A stretch of DNA of 64,000 nucleotides, from assembly GCA_951802425.1 (NCBI GenBank), contig OX637797.1, forward strand, positions 1,364,001 through 1,428,000, read 5' to 3'. Position 1 is the first letter of the stretch, and each line of letters opens with the position of its first letter. Under the pieces are notes generated by a model that searched no databases, had not been told where the DNA came from, and worked only from the letters and a program-made list of their open reading frames with translations. Below, in pieces: positions 1 to 10,290 of this stretch. The stretch comes from Clavaria fumosa. Its lineage: Eukaryota > Basidiomycota > Agaricomycetes > Agaricales > Clavariaceae. The position numbers and the translations under genes were made by a program.

Positions 1-78
1 CTCAACTTATTTCACTTGAAACTTTATATCAAACCTAGCCACAGCTCAGCTGCAGCTACCAGCCATGGAAACATCAAC

Positions 79-138
79 AGCCATAGCCATAGCTGACCAC
101 CAGCTAGGCTACAGCTACAATCAGCTATGGCTATGGCT
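79..138. repeat. 18-bp inverted repeat (hairpin) in low-complexity AGCT-rich DNA
   Basis: Bases 79-96 are the exact reverse complement of 121-138 (core GCCATAGCCATAGC against GCTATGGCTATGGC), with a 24-base loop. The surrounding 1-170 is rich in CAGCT and AGCTA words and has no credible ORF. It lies just outside the left target duplication of the hAT-like element. Function is unknown; it may be the edge of another small transposon. Confidence 0.6.
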
Positions 139-219
139 ATTAGTCAGCTACTAGTCATAGCTGTGGCAACACTAGTTAGGCATCTGCACGAATATGGGTA
201 ATCTGTGCGGATCATGGAT

Positions 220-257
220 ATGAGTACAGATACCAAATTTGGTATCCATGTACTCAT
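220..257. repeat. Imperfect palindrome at the gypsy insertion point
   Basis: ATGAGTACA ... GATACC AAATTT GGTATC ... TGTACTCAT reads as an inverted repeat centred on AAATTT, inside the hAT-like element. The chromovirus inserted exactly at its right end (target CTCAT). Confidence 0.7.
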
Positions 258-885
258 TGTCATGGTCGATCCTAAATCTGGAGCTCAAAGGTCACGGTGA
301 GGTCGTGACAAGGTCACGAGGGTCACGTGGGTAGCTGACATAAAGGCTCAACAAGGAGGTAGAAAGAGGTGATTTCTGGAGAATATCAAAGTCTAGGGAA
401 TACATGCCAAGTGTCTACTCATATATATACTGGAGTCCAAGACCATAGGAATGATATCAGTACAAGGTAGTAAGAGAAGACATACAACGGAAGCGACGGT
501 AGGGAGGAAATGAAAGTTTCTGGGCAATGATCGCGAAGTCGTTATGGTCCCAAGAAGGGAAGTGTCGGTCAGCAGGGAAACGGGATAGCAGTATAAGGGC
601 GCCAGGGGAACAGGAAGTCGTTGTGGGAAAGAGGTGGGGATGCCAAGGGGACGGGATAGCGGTATAGGCGGGACACAGGAGAGTACAAGGTTGTGTTAGG
701 GATGGTCATTTGATGGGCAATGTCAAGTGTCAGCCTGTTGACAGGGTGATGGCATCCTGCTTGATGTGCCATCACATATTTGGGCTGTACTGTCAGTGGT
801 GGTCACGTGAGTTCTCGTGACTTACTGATCATGTGACAGGTCACGTGTCCGCGACCTTTGCAGGTCACGTGATGTCGCCGCGACA
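258..885 (-). repeat. 3' LTR of element 1
   Basis: 628 bp, TGTCATGG...CGCGACA on the plus strand. It aligns end to end with 5893-6520. About 35 substitutions separate the two, nearly all at CpG positions (see findings). It is the downstream LTR because the element reads on the minus strand. Confidence 0.95.
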
Positions 886-898
886 TATTCCCCTTCCT
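886..898 (-). other. Polypurine tract of element 1
   Basis: On the minus strand AGGAAGGGGAATA lies directly against the 3' LTR, where plus-strand DNA synthesis would be primed. The pol stop codon (TAG, 897-899) overlaps it. Confidence 0.75.
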
Positions 899-3800
899 AA
901 GATTTGTTCTCCTGAACAAACTCCGCAACGGCCTCCTTCGTGCATGTGAGGTTCTCCAGGGGTTCCCAGGTATTCTCCTCGGGTGGGTAGCCAGTCCAGC
1001 TCACCAGGTACTGGACCTTCCCTCTCCTCTTTCTCTTGGCTAGGACTCGTTCGACATCATACTGCTCGCCTCCCTCTATGAGTTCAGGCAGTGGTCGGAC
1101 AGAAGACGGGTCTCCTCAGAAGGGCTTGAGCAAGGTCTCATTGAAGACCGGGTGGATTCGCCAGCTTGGGGGAAGGGTAAGGCGGTAAGCCGAGGTTCCT
1201 ACCTTCTCTTCCACAGGGAAGGGACTGACGAACTTAGGCCCAAGCTTCTTGGAGGGGAGTTTGAGGGGAAGGTTCCATGAATCTAAATACACCAGGCCAC
1301 CTTTCCTATAGATCTCCGGTTCTCACGAATGGTCGTCATAGGTTGCGGAGTCAGTTGCTTGTCCCTTCCGCAAGACATCCCGGAGGCAGTCACGGGCAGC
1401 AGAAATTCGTGCAAGGAACTCGTCGGCAGCAGGTATATCAAAGCTGGTGGGGAAATCGGGGATCGGGACAGGGTCGAAACCATGGAGAGCCGAAAAGGGA
1501 GTGATGTCTGAGTTGCGAATGGGTCGCGAGTTGAGAGCGAACTGGGCGAGGGGGAGTACGGCGGCCCAGTCGGCCTGGTCTTCCTTGGTCAGTGCATGAA
1601 GGACTACTTTCACTTCCTGGTTGGCCCTCTCCACTTGTCCGTCTGTTTGCGGGTGGTAGGCAGTGGAGGCGGCAGATCTGATGCCTAACTTATCATAGAC
1701 CTCGCGCATGAACTTGGAAATAAACTGGCCCCCTCGATCAGACACTACCTTCTCCAGAAGCCCGTAGTAGGCATAGATCTTCTTGAGGAGAATCGAGGCT
1801 GCTCCCTCTGACGTGAGTTCCTGAACAGTCGGGGCAAGGACAATTGTCTTGGTCAAGTAATCTTTGATGACCAAAATCATGTCGTAACCAGCAGATTCCG
1901 AGACAGGGCCGATCAAGTCCCAACCAATGACTTGCCAAGGTCGCAAGGGGATTGGGAGAGGGTGGAGGGGAGCCGGCTTTCGTCCACATCGGGGTTTGAT
2001 CCTCAGGCAGACATCGCAGGCGATAACGTAGGCATGGGTGTCCTTCTTAAGTGTGGGCCAGTACCAGTACTTTGCGACCGCAACCTGGGTTTTGGAGATC
2101 CCCGGGTGTATGGTAGTTCGAGCTGAGTGGTGGAGGTTGAGGATGTCCTTTACGAGTGATGCCGGGACCCAGAGCTTCTTGTGTACCCAAAAGTACCCTT
2201 CCTTATCCTTCTCTGCTTCTTCTGGAGGGGTCTCCAGGGCCTGTTCAATCCTCAACTTCTCTGTTAGAGACAGGGTTTCATTGACCTGGAAGAAGTGGTC
2301 CGGTAACAGGACTTGGGTGGGGCGGGGAGGTTGGTCGTCGTAGTCGGGGTGTCGGGAAAGAGCATCAGCGGCGGCGTTCGACTTTCCAGAGCGAGGAACG
2401 ATCTTGAAACGGAAGAGGGACAGGAACTGTCTCCATTGGTTCTGGCATCCATTGAGTGGGTTTGGCTTCCAGAAATACGAAAGGTTCTTGTGGTCCGTAT
2501 GGACCTCGAAGTCCTGGCCGAGGAGGTAGTGTTGCCACTCCTCAAGTGCTCTTACCACTGCGAGGAGTTCCAGGTCATAGACATCGTAATTTAGTTGGGC
2601 GTCCTGGAGCTTCGTCGATAGGCAGTCCACCATTCTCCACACTCCGTCCTGTTGCTGGTACAGGATAGCCAAGGTCGCGATCTCGCTGGCGTCCGTCTCA
2701 ATCTTCCACGGCATTCCATCCTGTGGGATCACAACCTGGACCGAATTCCGGATTGCATCCTGGATGTCGTAGAACGACTTTAGCATGGCATCCGTTAATT
2801 TAAATTCACCTTTGCCGGTGCAGGCATGGAGTGGGGCGGCAATTTTGGCATAGTTTGGAATGTATCATCAATAGTAACTTCCGAGGGCCATGTACCTACA
2901 CGCATCCTTGGCAGATTTCGGAATTGGCCAGTTGTCGATTGCTGAGCACCTCTTCTTGCTTTTCTCGATGGTCCCCTGCCAGATCTTGTTTCTGAGGAAA
3001 GTCACCTCCGTTCGCTCGAACTCGCACTTCACAGGGTTGACGGTCAGATGGTTTTCTTGAAGAACCTGGAAAACATGCGCAGCAAGGTCACGGAGTTCCT
3101 TGCGGGTATCAGAGCAGATGAGGATGTCATCAATATAAACGAAGACCTGGCCAGTGGCCACCAGATCCTTCAGGATGCTGTCCATGAAACCCTGAAAGAT
3201 TGCGGGTGCATTAGTCACTCCGAAAGGCATGACTTGACAGAGGAATTGGCCATATTCGCATATGAACACCAACAGCTTCTCACTCTCCTTCGATGCCCGG
3301 ATGTTGTTGAACCCGATCTGGATATCAATTTTCGAGTAGTACCGGAACTTCTGCAGGCGATTGTAGATGTTCCAGATGAGAGGGAGAGGGTAGGCGTTCT
3401 TGACCATGACTTCATTTAGCTCTTTGTAGTCGACCACAGGCCGGAGCTTGTCTCCTTCGTTCTTGAAAAAGAGAGGGCTAGCCCAGGGCGACTGACCTGG
3501 ATAAATTTGTCCAGTCATGAGGTTCTCGTCTAACCACTTCCGGAGCTCTGCGTGGTAGGCCTTGGGCATTGGGTAAATCTGGGACTGGTATGGATGGGCG
3601 CCCTCCTCTAGCTGGATGTCAATGTCGACTCTGGGATGGTGCGGGGGTAAAACATTATAAAACTCTTCTCCGAATACTCGTGGAAAGAGAGTCGGCCAGT
3701 CGGGGGAGTCATTCACGATGACACGGACTGCAGCACTGCAAGGAAGGTCGCAGCAATGTTGGAACTCGAGGGAGCGAGTTCACCAGTCAATAGTGGGATT

Positions 3801-4247
3801 GTGCTTCCGGAGCCAATCATCGCCTAGAACAAGGTCGAAGTCAGGATAGTCGCCCAGATAACACTTGATAATCTCACAGTGTCCAAGACCAAATTCGACC
3901 GCGACCTTGGTGAGATGCGTGATGGGTCCTCGCAAGTTTGGGGTACCATCTGCATTCCTCATAATCATCGGGGATGGGAGTCGCTCCATGGGGAAACAGT
4001 TTCGATTGGCGAAACTGTGGTCCATGACTGAGGTTGTACTGCCACTGTCGATAAGCACTTTCCCATGCACAGCTCTACTCGGGAATGCGGGGGGGGAGAT
4101 TCGAACTCTGAATTTGAGTTGGGCTGTTTCTTGGCGGCCCACTATCTTCATCATCCTTAGAAGCAGTTTGGGAGACGAGTCAGAGACTGGCATTGACGTC
4201 GTACTAGTACAGGGGGGGGACTTAGGCGGGGAAGCTGCTTCCTTCAT
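897..4247 (-). pseudogene. pol: Element 1 pol: protease, RT, RNase H, integrase, chromodomain
   Basis: A single reading frame of 1117 codons runs from ATG 4247 to TAG 897. In order it shows a retropepsin motif LIDSGST (about 4060), the RT catalytic motif YIDD (about 3135), RNase H (about 2500-2750), the integrase HHCC zinc region and DDE core (about 1650-2150, with SDRGGQF), and a chromodomain ending in [14 protein letters not shown] (about 950-1010). The frame is interrupted by TGA at 3780-3782, a tandem TGA TGA at 2865-2870, and TGA at 1323-1325 and 1116-1118. The tandem stop falls where gypsy RTs have YYRR, so two CGA arginine codons probably became TGA. There are no TAA or TAG stops and no frameshift. 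It is non-functional as it stands. Confidence 0.9.
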
Positions 4248-5741
4248 TCCTCGCCTGCGGGAAAATCTGCCTTCGCCTCTTTCAACACCCCAAGTTCCTT
4301 ATCCTTCACCTTGATGGTGTCGCAAAGCTGGGCCACCAGGGCCTCAAGCTCATTGGTGGTCGTGGTCGAGGTGTCGTTGGCCTGGACGTTGATCCGGGGA
4401 ACTCGGGGGGGTTTGCGAGGGAGCGGGCAGTTTCGCGCGAGGTGACCGGGCTGCTGACAATTGTAGCAATTGCCGCGCGACAGGATCTGGTCGACCTGCA
4501 TCGCATTCGGGTCATGTTGGGGGGGCGCAGAAGGTCGCAGGGCCGGGCGATCGGGTGGTTTGGCGTAGACAATCTGCCGGGCGGGGCGCATGGTGTCGCG
4601 ACGTTCGAGCATCAAGTCGATGGCAAGGGCCTTCCTCTTCCAGGCAGAATAGTTGGGCAGAAGGGCGGCAGCAGCATAGATGTGATCGGTAATGTTGTAG
4701 TTGAGGGCGGGCTCGAGGAGGTCTCCATGAGTTTGCTCGGAGAGTTTGGCCTTTGCGATCAGCTGGTCGAACTCTGTCAGGAAACTCTTTTACTGGGCGT
4801 TTACCTTGCTTAAGCTTCCCAAGCTTAAGGTAGGCGTTCTCCTTCTCTACTAGGTCCGAAAACTCGGCATCCATGCTTCCTCTAAAGACAGCCCAGGTGG
4901 GGCATGAAGCGGGGGTCGCAACTATCTTCTCGACCATGGAGTTGGCCCAATCTCCGGCATAACCTCCATGCATCTGGTTTAGGGCAAACAGAATTCATTT
5001 TAGGTCCGTGTTGAACCTCTCTGGCTCAGTGAGGAAGAAAACATTGAGCTGCCAGACGAAGGTCCAGTAGGCAACGCTACTCCCATCGAAGGGGGTGATA
5101 GTGAATCCACTAGACATCGTATCCGTGGAGTTCCATTGAGTCGGAGGTGAAGGAGACGGAGGAGACAGAGGAGGGGGAGAGGGAGTCTGAGGTGATGGGG
5201 GATCGAGTCGAATGGGGAGGGCAAGGTTCGTGGGTGGTGGTGAGGGTGCTCTGCTGGCCAAGGGTGTCCTGAAGACTTCTTCGGATATCTGAAGCAGGCC
5301 AAGGCCAGGCACTAGGATATGCTCAGGGGCGTCGGTCTGAACCGAGGTGGTGGTGTAGGTAAGGGGTCATGGGGTAGGAGCGGGCAAGGGTGTTCTCGGC
5401 AGGGACTCGATGTTTTCGATGTCCTCAATCGTCAGGCCTTCGGTGGCCTGGCGAAATATTTCTTGGTTAAGGGCGGTGGTAAGTAGCACAGGAAATTCTC
5501 TGGGGAAGTAGCCTGGGTGGAGCTTCTGCTCACGGATCTCTCTCGAGGACCAAGGTCCGGGTTTGATGAACTGTCGCTCGACTGAGCGATAAACGGTGCT
5601 CCGCGGTGGTCGTCTGTCCAGGGAGTTGCAGTGGGTGATGGGTACCGGTGTACGGCGATCGATGTAGCAAAGGGCGAAAAAGCGGTGTTGCTTCTGTCTG
5701 TCTGTGAGACCTAGGGGTTCTGGCAAGTTCTTTTTTCTCAA
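4244..5741 (-). pseudogene. gag: Element 1 gag
   Basis: The gag region contains a proline-rich N-terminal stretch, a capsid-like segment and a zinc knuckle CYNCQQPGHLARNC (C-x2-C-x4-H-x4-C) near 4440-4480. It ends at TGA 4244-4246, overlapping the pol ATG. It is broken by TGA at 5367-5369 and 4995-4997 and by a one-base frameshift near 4780, where the EFPDRV frame continues correctly only one frame over. No in-frame ATG is visible upstream of the TTG at 5741, so the true start is uncertain or lost. Confidence 0.8.
4262..4268 (-). promoter_or_regulatory. Candidate -1 frameshift heptamer (decayed) at the gag-pol junction
   Basis: On the minus strand the gag codons GCA GAT TTT give AGATTTT, 16 bases before the gag TGA. 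Pol is in the -1 frame and is open from this point. The two other gypsy elements in the window have GGATTTT here. GCA would be GCG before a CpG-type G to A change, restoring GGATTTT. Confidence 0.5.
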
Positions 5742-5878
5742 TGTTTGAGAATCCAGTTTGGCGAATAGTGAGGGTCGCGGCTTTCCAGGTACATTAGGAG
5801 GGCCGGGCAGGATTGGTTGGAGTTGGTCGTCAATGTCGGGACGTCGCGGACATCAAGTTGGGACGAGGGACAGGGTTG

Positions 5879-5891
5879 AGACTTTGATATT
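5879..5891 (-). other. Self-priming primer binding site of element 1
   Basis: Immediately inside the 5' LTR, after one T, the minus strand reads AATATCAAAGTCT. Its exact 13-base complement AGACTTTGATATT lies in the LTR at 6029-6017 (minus strand), about 27 bases downstream of a TATATATA box. This is the geometry of Tf1/sushi elements, whose own mRNA 5' end primes minus-strand synthesis. It is not a TGG-type tRNA site. Confidence 0.8.
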
Positions 5892-5892
5892 A

Positions 5893-6520
5893 TGTCACGG
5901 TCAATCCTAAATCTGGAGCTCAAAGGTCGCGGTGAGGTCACGACAAGGTCGCGAGGGTCACGTGGGTAGCTGACATAAAGGCTCAACAAGGAGGTAGAAA
6001 GAGGTGATTTCTGGAGAATATCAAAGTCTAGGGAATACATGCCAAGTGTCTACTCATATATATACTGGAGTCCAAGACCATAGGAACGATATCAGTACAA
6101 GGTAGTAAGAGAAGACATACAATGGAAGTGACGGTAGGGAGGAAATGAAAGTATCCGGGCAACGATCGCGAAGTTGTTATGGTCCCAAGAAGGGAAGCGT
6201 TGGTCGGCAGGGAAACGGGATAGCGGTATAAGGGCACCAGGGGAACAGGAAGTCATCGTGGGAAAGAGGTGGGGATGCCAAGGGGACAGGATAGCGGTAT
6301 AGGCGGGATGCGGGAGAGTACAAGGTCGCGTTAGGGATGGTCGTTTGATGGGCGATGTCAAGTGTCAGCCCGTTGACAGGGTGATGGCATCCCGCTTGAT
6401 GTGCCATCACATATTTGGGCCATACTGTCAGTGGTGGTCACGTGAGTTCTCGTGACTTACTGATCATGTGACAGGTCACGTGTCCGCGACCTTTTCGGGT
6501 CACGTGATGTCGCCACAACA
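5893..6520 (-). repeat. 5' LTR of element 1
   Basis: 628 bp, TGTCACGG...CACAACA on the plus strand, partner of 258-885, followed by the target duplication CTCAT. Confidence 0.95.
6017..6063 (-). promoter_or_regulatory. LTR promoter and predicted transcript start of element 1
   Basis: The TATATATA box at 6056-6063 precedes the sequence AGACTTTGATATT (6029-6017) on the minus strand by about 27 bases. The start is therefore predicted near 6029, which places the self-priming sequence at the RNA 5' end. The start is inferred, not measured. Confidence 0.65.
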
Positions 6521-6684
6521 CTCATGTACAAAATCCATGGATCTGTGGATTCAGCAGAGGCAGGCTCTTGCTGAGCCACATGCACAGTCACCTCTCTGCT
6601 CAGTTGACTCATGCTCTGTTGTGTCTTGGGTATTGGAGTAAGCTTAACCTTGTCAGGAATGAAGATCTGAATGCAGCAGTGAAG

Positions 6685-6776
6685 ATGCCTGATGTTGTGG
6701 ATGGTGAGGATTTCTTAGGGGACAGGTGGAATGCCTGATGTTGTGGATGGTGAGGATTTCTTAGGGGACAGGTGGA
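6685..6776. repeat. 46-bp tandem duplication inside the hAT-like element
   Basis: Bases 6685-6730 and 6731-6776 are a direct tandem repeat (starting ATGCCTGATGTTGTGG), followed by a few bases of a third copy (ATGCCT). It is noncoding. Confidence 0.85.
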
Positions 6777-6971
6777 ATGCCTTGTAGCACAATTTGAAGT
6801 AGATCCATGGGTAAATCATGAGTAAATCCATGTGAAATCCATACTCATGGATTGTGGATCTGTGGGAATGGATCCAGACCCATGGATACATGAGTATGGA
6901 TTTTTTTGAGTACAAGTACAGATATGCCCAAAAGTATCCATGGATTACCCATGCAGATCCCTAACACTAGT

Positions 6972-8700
6972 GGGTGCTAAATGCCAGGTGCCTAAGGGTA
7001 ATAATTATGTAAGGAAAATTGTTTATCCTTACACTTCATGATAAACTCTTTCCATGCCAGTGTCCTGGTTGCCCTAGTCTTGAGACACTGCTCTCCTTTG
7101 GTATTTGCCCATTCCCTTACAAAACTGTCTCTCATCAAACTCAGTGTGTACAAAATTTTTGCCAGGTCTTTAGGGTAGTATGCCCATTTTCTAGGATCTG
7201 GATGTGATACCTCATTGAAACTTGAATTTGTTGACTATTGTTTGTTCTTTGACATAGGGAATTTCTAGAGAACAGAAACCAGAACTGAATCCTCAGACCA
7301 AATACACCTTGCACACTGCATCCAGAACATTACATAGTATATAGATTACACAGTATATAGGTTCTACTAGTGTTCACCACAGCAGGACAGCCATGTCTCC
7401 AAGACCTTGCTCCTCTTTTTTTAAATGTCATGTTCCTCACCTATGAGCCATGTGTGTAGTTGAAGGAGTAACCCCTGATCCAATCATCTCCCTGAATGTT
7501 TGCTAGTGCCTCAGGGAGGCACTGAGATCCTGCTGGTCCAGGAGGGAGAGAGGAGGGTATCCCTCCTTGATGTGCATGGAGGACAGAGATGAGATTGTAC
7601 TCCTGGAGCATGGTGAGTCTTAAATGACTATCCCTGACTCTCAGGGTACAGTCAGCAACAGCATGGCATGGGTTAACTGCTAGTGTTACTTATAATGAAA
7701 ATTTTCACTGACACCACACTTTCCATTCATTCTATATCTTATTACTTACTATTACCCTTATTATTAAAGAGATAAAGAGATCCTTGCATTTCATATGGTC
7801 CACTTTGGCTTGGCTTGCATTCTTTGGCATCCTTTGTCTTAGTTCGACCCTGTTTGCACTTACTTACTTTCTCCATCGTGTCGATGGCATTGAGCTCACA
7901 CATGCCGTTTTCTCACATTGGTCAGTTGTATACCGCATTGCCTCGCATATGTAACAGTTCAGATGCCAGAGTACGCTTACCATCTGATGAGACAAGAGTA
8001 ACTAACCACTTTCCACGAACTTTTAGTATAACGTGTACTTACATACTACCTCAAAATCCTGTTTCAAATAGCCGGAGCGAAGGCGAACCTTGTTATAATG
8101 CCTGCCTCCCTGCGTCTGTGATACTAAGAGACAGTCACGTGCTTTATGCTCCTTTTGCAGAATTTCTCAACTGCTTCCACGCGCCATACGCGTTGTATGG
8201 CCATAGAGTCATTCCACAGAAGCGCCATCTACTTCAGTCGTTATGGCGGCTATTCGCTCACAGCCTCATATTCCGAGTCGAGGGCTACACGTTCATCACG
8301 CATTTCGCCGCAGGTCGATGAGCGCTCGAAGCCTACTGAAAAGTGATGCCTTTTGGACGTGTATAATGGTTACATGCTGGTTCATTTGCATCCCATGACG
8401 ACATGAGGCGGCACTCTTGGGGCAACACCACAACGTGGTCAGGGTAACGTGTGATCCACCCGAGTACAACCACTTAGACCTTGGGACCCCACCACATTTC
8501 AATAGCTGCGGCTGATGTGGCTTCTGGCCGACGGGCTGCTTATCCTGTCTTATTTCGGGTGGCAAGTAACATCTCTTTCCCTACGTGCCAGCCCAACCGT
8601 CGCATCGCTTTCCTTTCCCAACACGCGATTCACCCTTCCATTCCTTTAAAATCGTTCACGCACTCGTTGTCCTCGCCCAAGTTCCGTCCGGCCACATTTC
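6972..8700. other. Gene-poor stretch, no supported gene
   Basis: Only short overlapping ORFs occur here, including a 168-codon one at 7815-8321 with no recognisable domain. AT-rich simple sequence occurs around 7700-7780. I see no convincing gene, RNA or complete transposon. Confidence 0.5.
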
Positions 8701-8710
8701 TTAACGAGTC

Positions 8711-9760
8711 ATGCCGCGGGACCCCCGACTTGCTCCTCCTATGCGACGTGACTTGAGCTACCGAAAGCCTGTGCCCGAATACGTCCCTTCGCCCGCCATT
8801 TCCCCGGTGCTGCCTACGAGTGGGCTACCGGTGTCGAGCACTGCAGAAAGACCACCTGTCAGTGTCACCCTCTCCACTTATAGGTGCGCGTGATTGAGCC
8901 ACCTACGATATTAGCTGCCGCGTGATTGGCGTGAACTCATCCGAGGGGCACAAGTAGACACAGGAGCCGCTGATTTAGTTCTGACTGCAGAGGTTGGTTT
9001 CGAAGATGCTAGGCAGTCATTCGTTATGCGCGATGTGAGGCACAGCGAGCTGGCCTCGTCTATTACTCTGGTGCGTGCACATTTCGTTTCTGTCTGCCCA
9101 GGTTGCTTGGTTTATATTCTCGCCGCAAACTCGTCCCTCTTCTAAAGCACGAATTGCCATTCTCTCACTTCCGACGCGGAGCACCAGACCACTGGGATGA
9201 GTCCGGTTATTCTTTAGGTTCTACTCCGTTGAGTCAGAGTCCTCGAAGGGCACACAGGCGGACATTGCCACAGGTCATAGTATTGTCTGCCAAACGCACG
9301 CACACATCGATTAACTTTTCTACTCCAGGTTTACCGACCGCCGACGCCTCCTTTGCCAACACATTACAAAAGACGCCGTGCAAATTCAAGTGGGGCTCCC
9401 CTCTCGAATCCAGCTATCGTTGGCCATATGGTGTGTCTCCAACTTCCCATCCACCAACCCCGCTTAGGTACCTCCGCTCACACGGCGCGACATTGGCCAG
9501 GTTTATCCGGACCGCCCGTCTGCGGTTCTCCTTCAAGAGAGTCACGCGGACCCGATGTCGATGGCAATCCGACCACCAAGTCCTACTACGCCTACAGAAG
9601 AGTCAATGCGAAAAAATTCCTTCAAGGCGTCTGACACGAAGTCATCATTCACTCTGTCAAAAAATCATTCTGAACATTGGTTCTATGTTTCTGCACTTCC
9701 TTTACGGCAGAACCGTGGTTCTGCTTGCGGCGATACCCTTACAGGATGCGCGCTGAATCT
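8711..9760 (+). other. Unrecognised coding-like relic
   Basis: Short plus-strand segments look protein-like: a proline/serine-rich stretch from ATG 8711, an SR-rich segment near 9180-9330, and a PPSPTTPTEESMRKNS-type segment near 9570-9620. They lie in different frames with stops between them. They could be exons of an unrecognised low-complexity protein or remains of a dead gene, and no domain is visible. A TATA-like CTATAAATA follows at about 9973. Confidence 0.25.
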
Positions 9761-10290
9761 GCGCTGCGTGTTCGGCTCATTGTGGGAGATATGCCGCAAT
9801 TGGGGACGATTAGTACTTATAAGGTTGGGGTGTGTTTGTCACGGCCAGGAGCCGTTGATGGGCGAGGTGTGAACATGAGGGTCTTGCCAGGGCGCGCAAA
9901 AGCTCGTATTGCATGTATTGCACGCTGGATTCCATTGACCGGTTTGTATCAACCGCGTCTCCTAAGCTCGCCTCTATAAATAATCCATGTCAAACGTAAC
10001 CAGATTTGGCCGCGGTGCCATCCTTCACAGGTTTTGAGATCTTGAGAGGGCAAGACCTTCTAAACCTTTCGGCATGGTGACACTTTGAGAGAAGGCCCTT
10101 CCTTACGATCTCTCATGGACAACTCAAGCGAGCGAGTCCGTCGCAGACACCTTTCCAAGGCTTCACTTTCGAGAGCCCTGGCACCCTCACTTCCGAATTT
10201 GCTATCGGGAGCCTTTTCCTGTCTAAACCAATCACCCTGCAGGAATTCCGAGACCAGGGAAAAGAAGCGAGGGAGCAGCGATTCTGGGCC

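Larger units (their letters stand above)
258..6520 (-). mobile_element. Complete, inactivated Ty3/gypsy chromovirus (element 1)
   Basis: The element has two 628-bp LTRs starting TG and ending CA, and a perfect 5-bp target duplication CTCAT (253-257 and 6521-6525). In minus-strand order it carries a self-priming site, gag with a CCHC knuckle, protease, reverse transcriptase, RNase H, integrase with a C-terminal chromodomain, and a polypurine tract. This is the order and content of Tf1/sushi-type chromoviruses. It is dead: pol is broken only by TGA codons, and gag by TGA codons plus one frameshift. It sits inside the hAT-like element 177-6963 and is therefore younger than it. Confidence 0.95.
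177..6963. mobile_element. hAT-like non-autonomous DNA transposon, split by a nested gypsy element
   Basis: The left end begins TAGGCATCTGC (177) and the right end finishes GCAGATCCCTA (6963), which is an inverted terminal repeat with one mismatch. Similarity continues inward (GGGTAATC and CATGGATA words in both ends). Both ends are flanked by the same 8-bp direct repeat ACACTAGT (169-176 and 6964-6971). An 8-bp duplication with TAGGG-type ends is characteristic of the hAT superfamily. Removing the gypsy insertion and its duplicated CTCAT leaves about 520 bp, with no transposase, so it would be a MITE-like passenger mobilised in trans. The right part is full of ATCCATGG-type words and contains a 46-bp tandem duplication. 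The family assignment is inference from ends and target duplication only. Confidence 0.75.

Noticed and set aside
1277..2668. Plus-strand ORFs within element 1
   Set aside because: Shadows of the minus-strand integrase and RNase H frames.
4244..4247. ATGA overlap of gag stop and pol start in element 1, suggesting stop-restart translation
   Set aside because: The other two elements have no ATG at this point (GTG in element 2, TTG in element 3), while all three keep a GATTTT slippery core in frame. Frameshifting is the simpler shared explanation.
7815..8321. 168-codon plus-strand ORF as a gene
   Set aside because: No domain, no conserved motif, no convincing start context or neighbouring exons.
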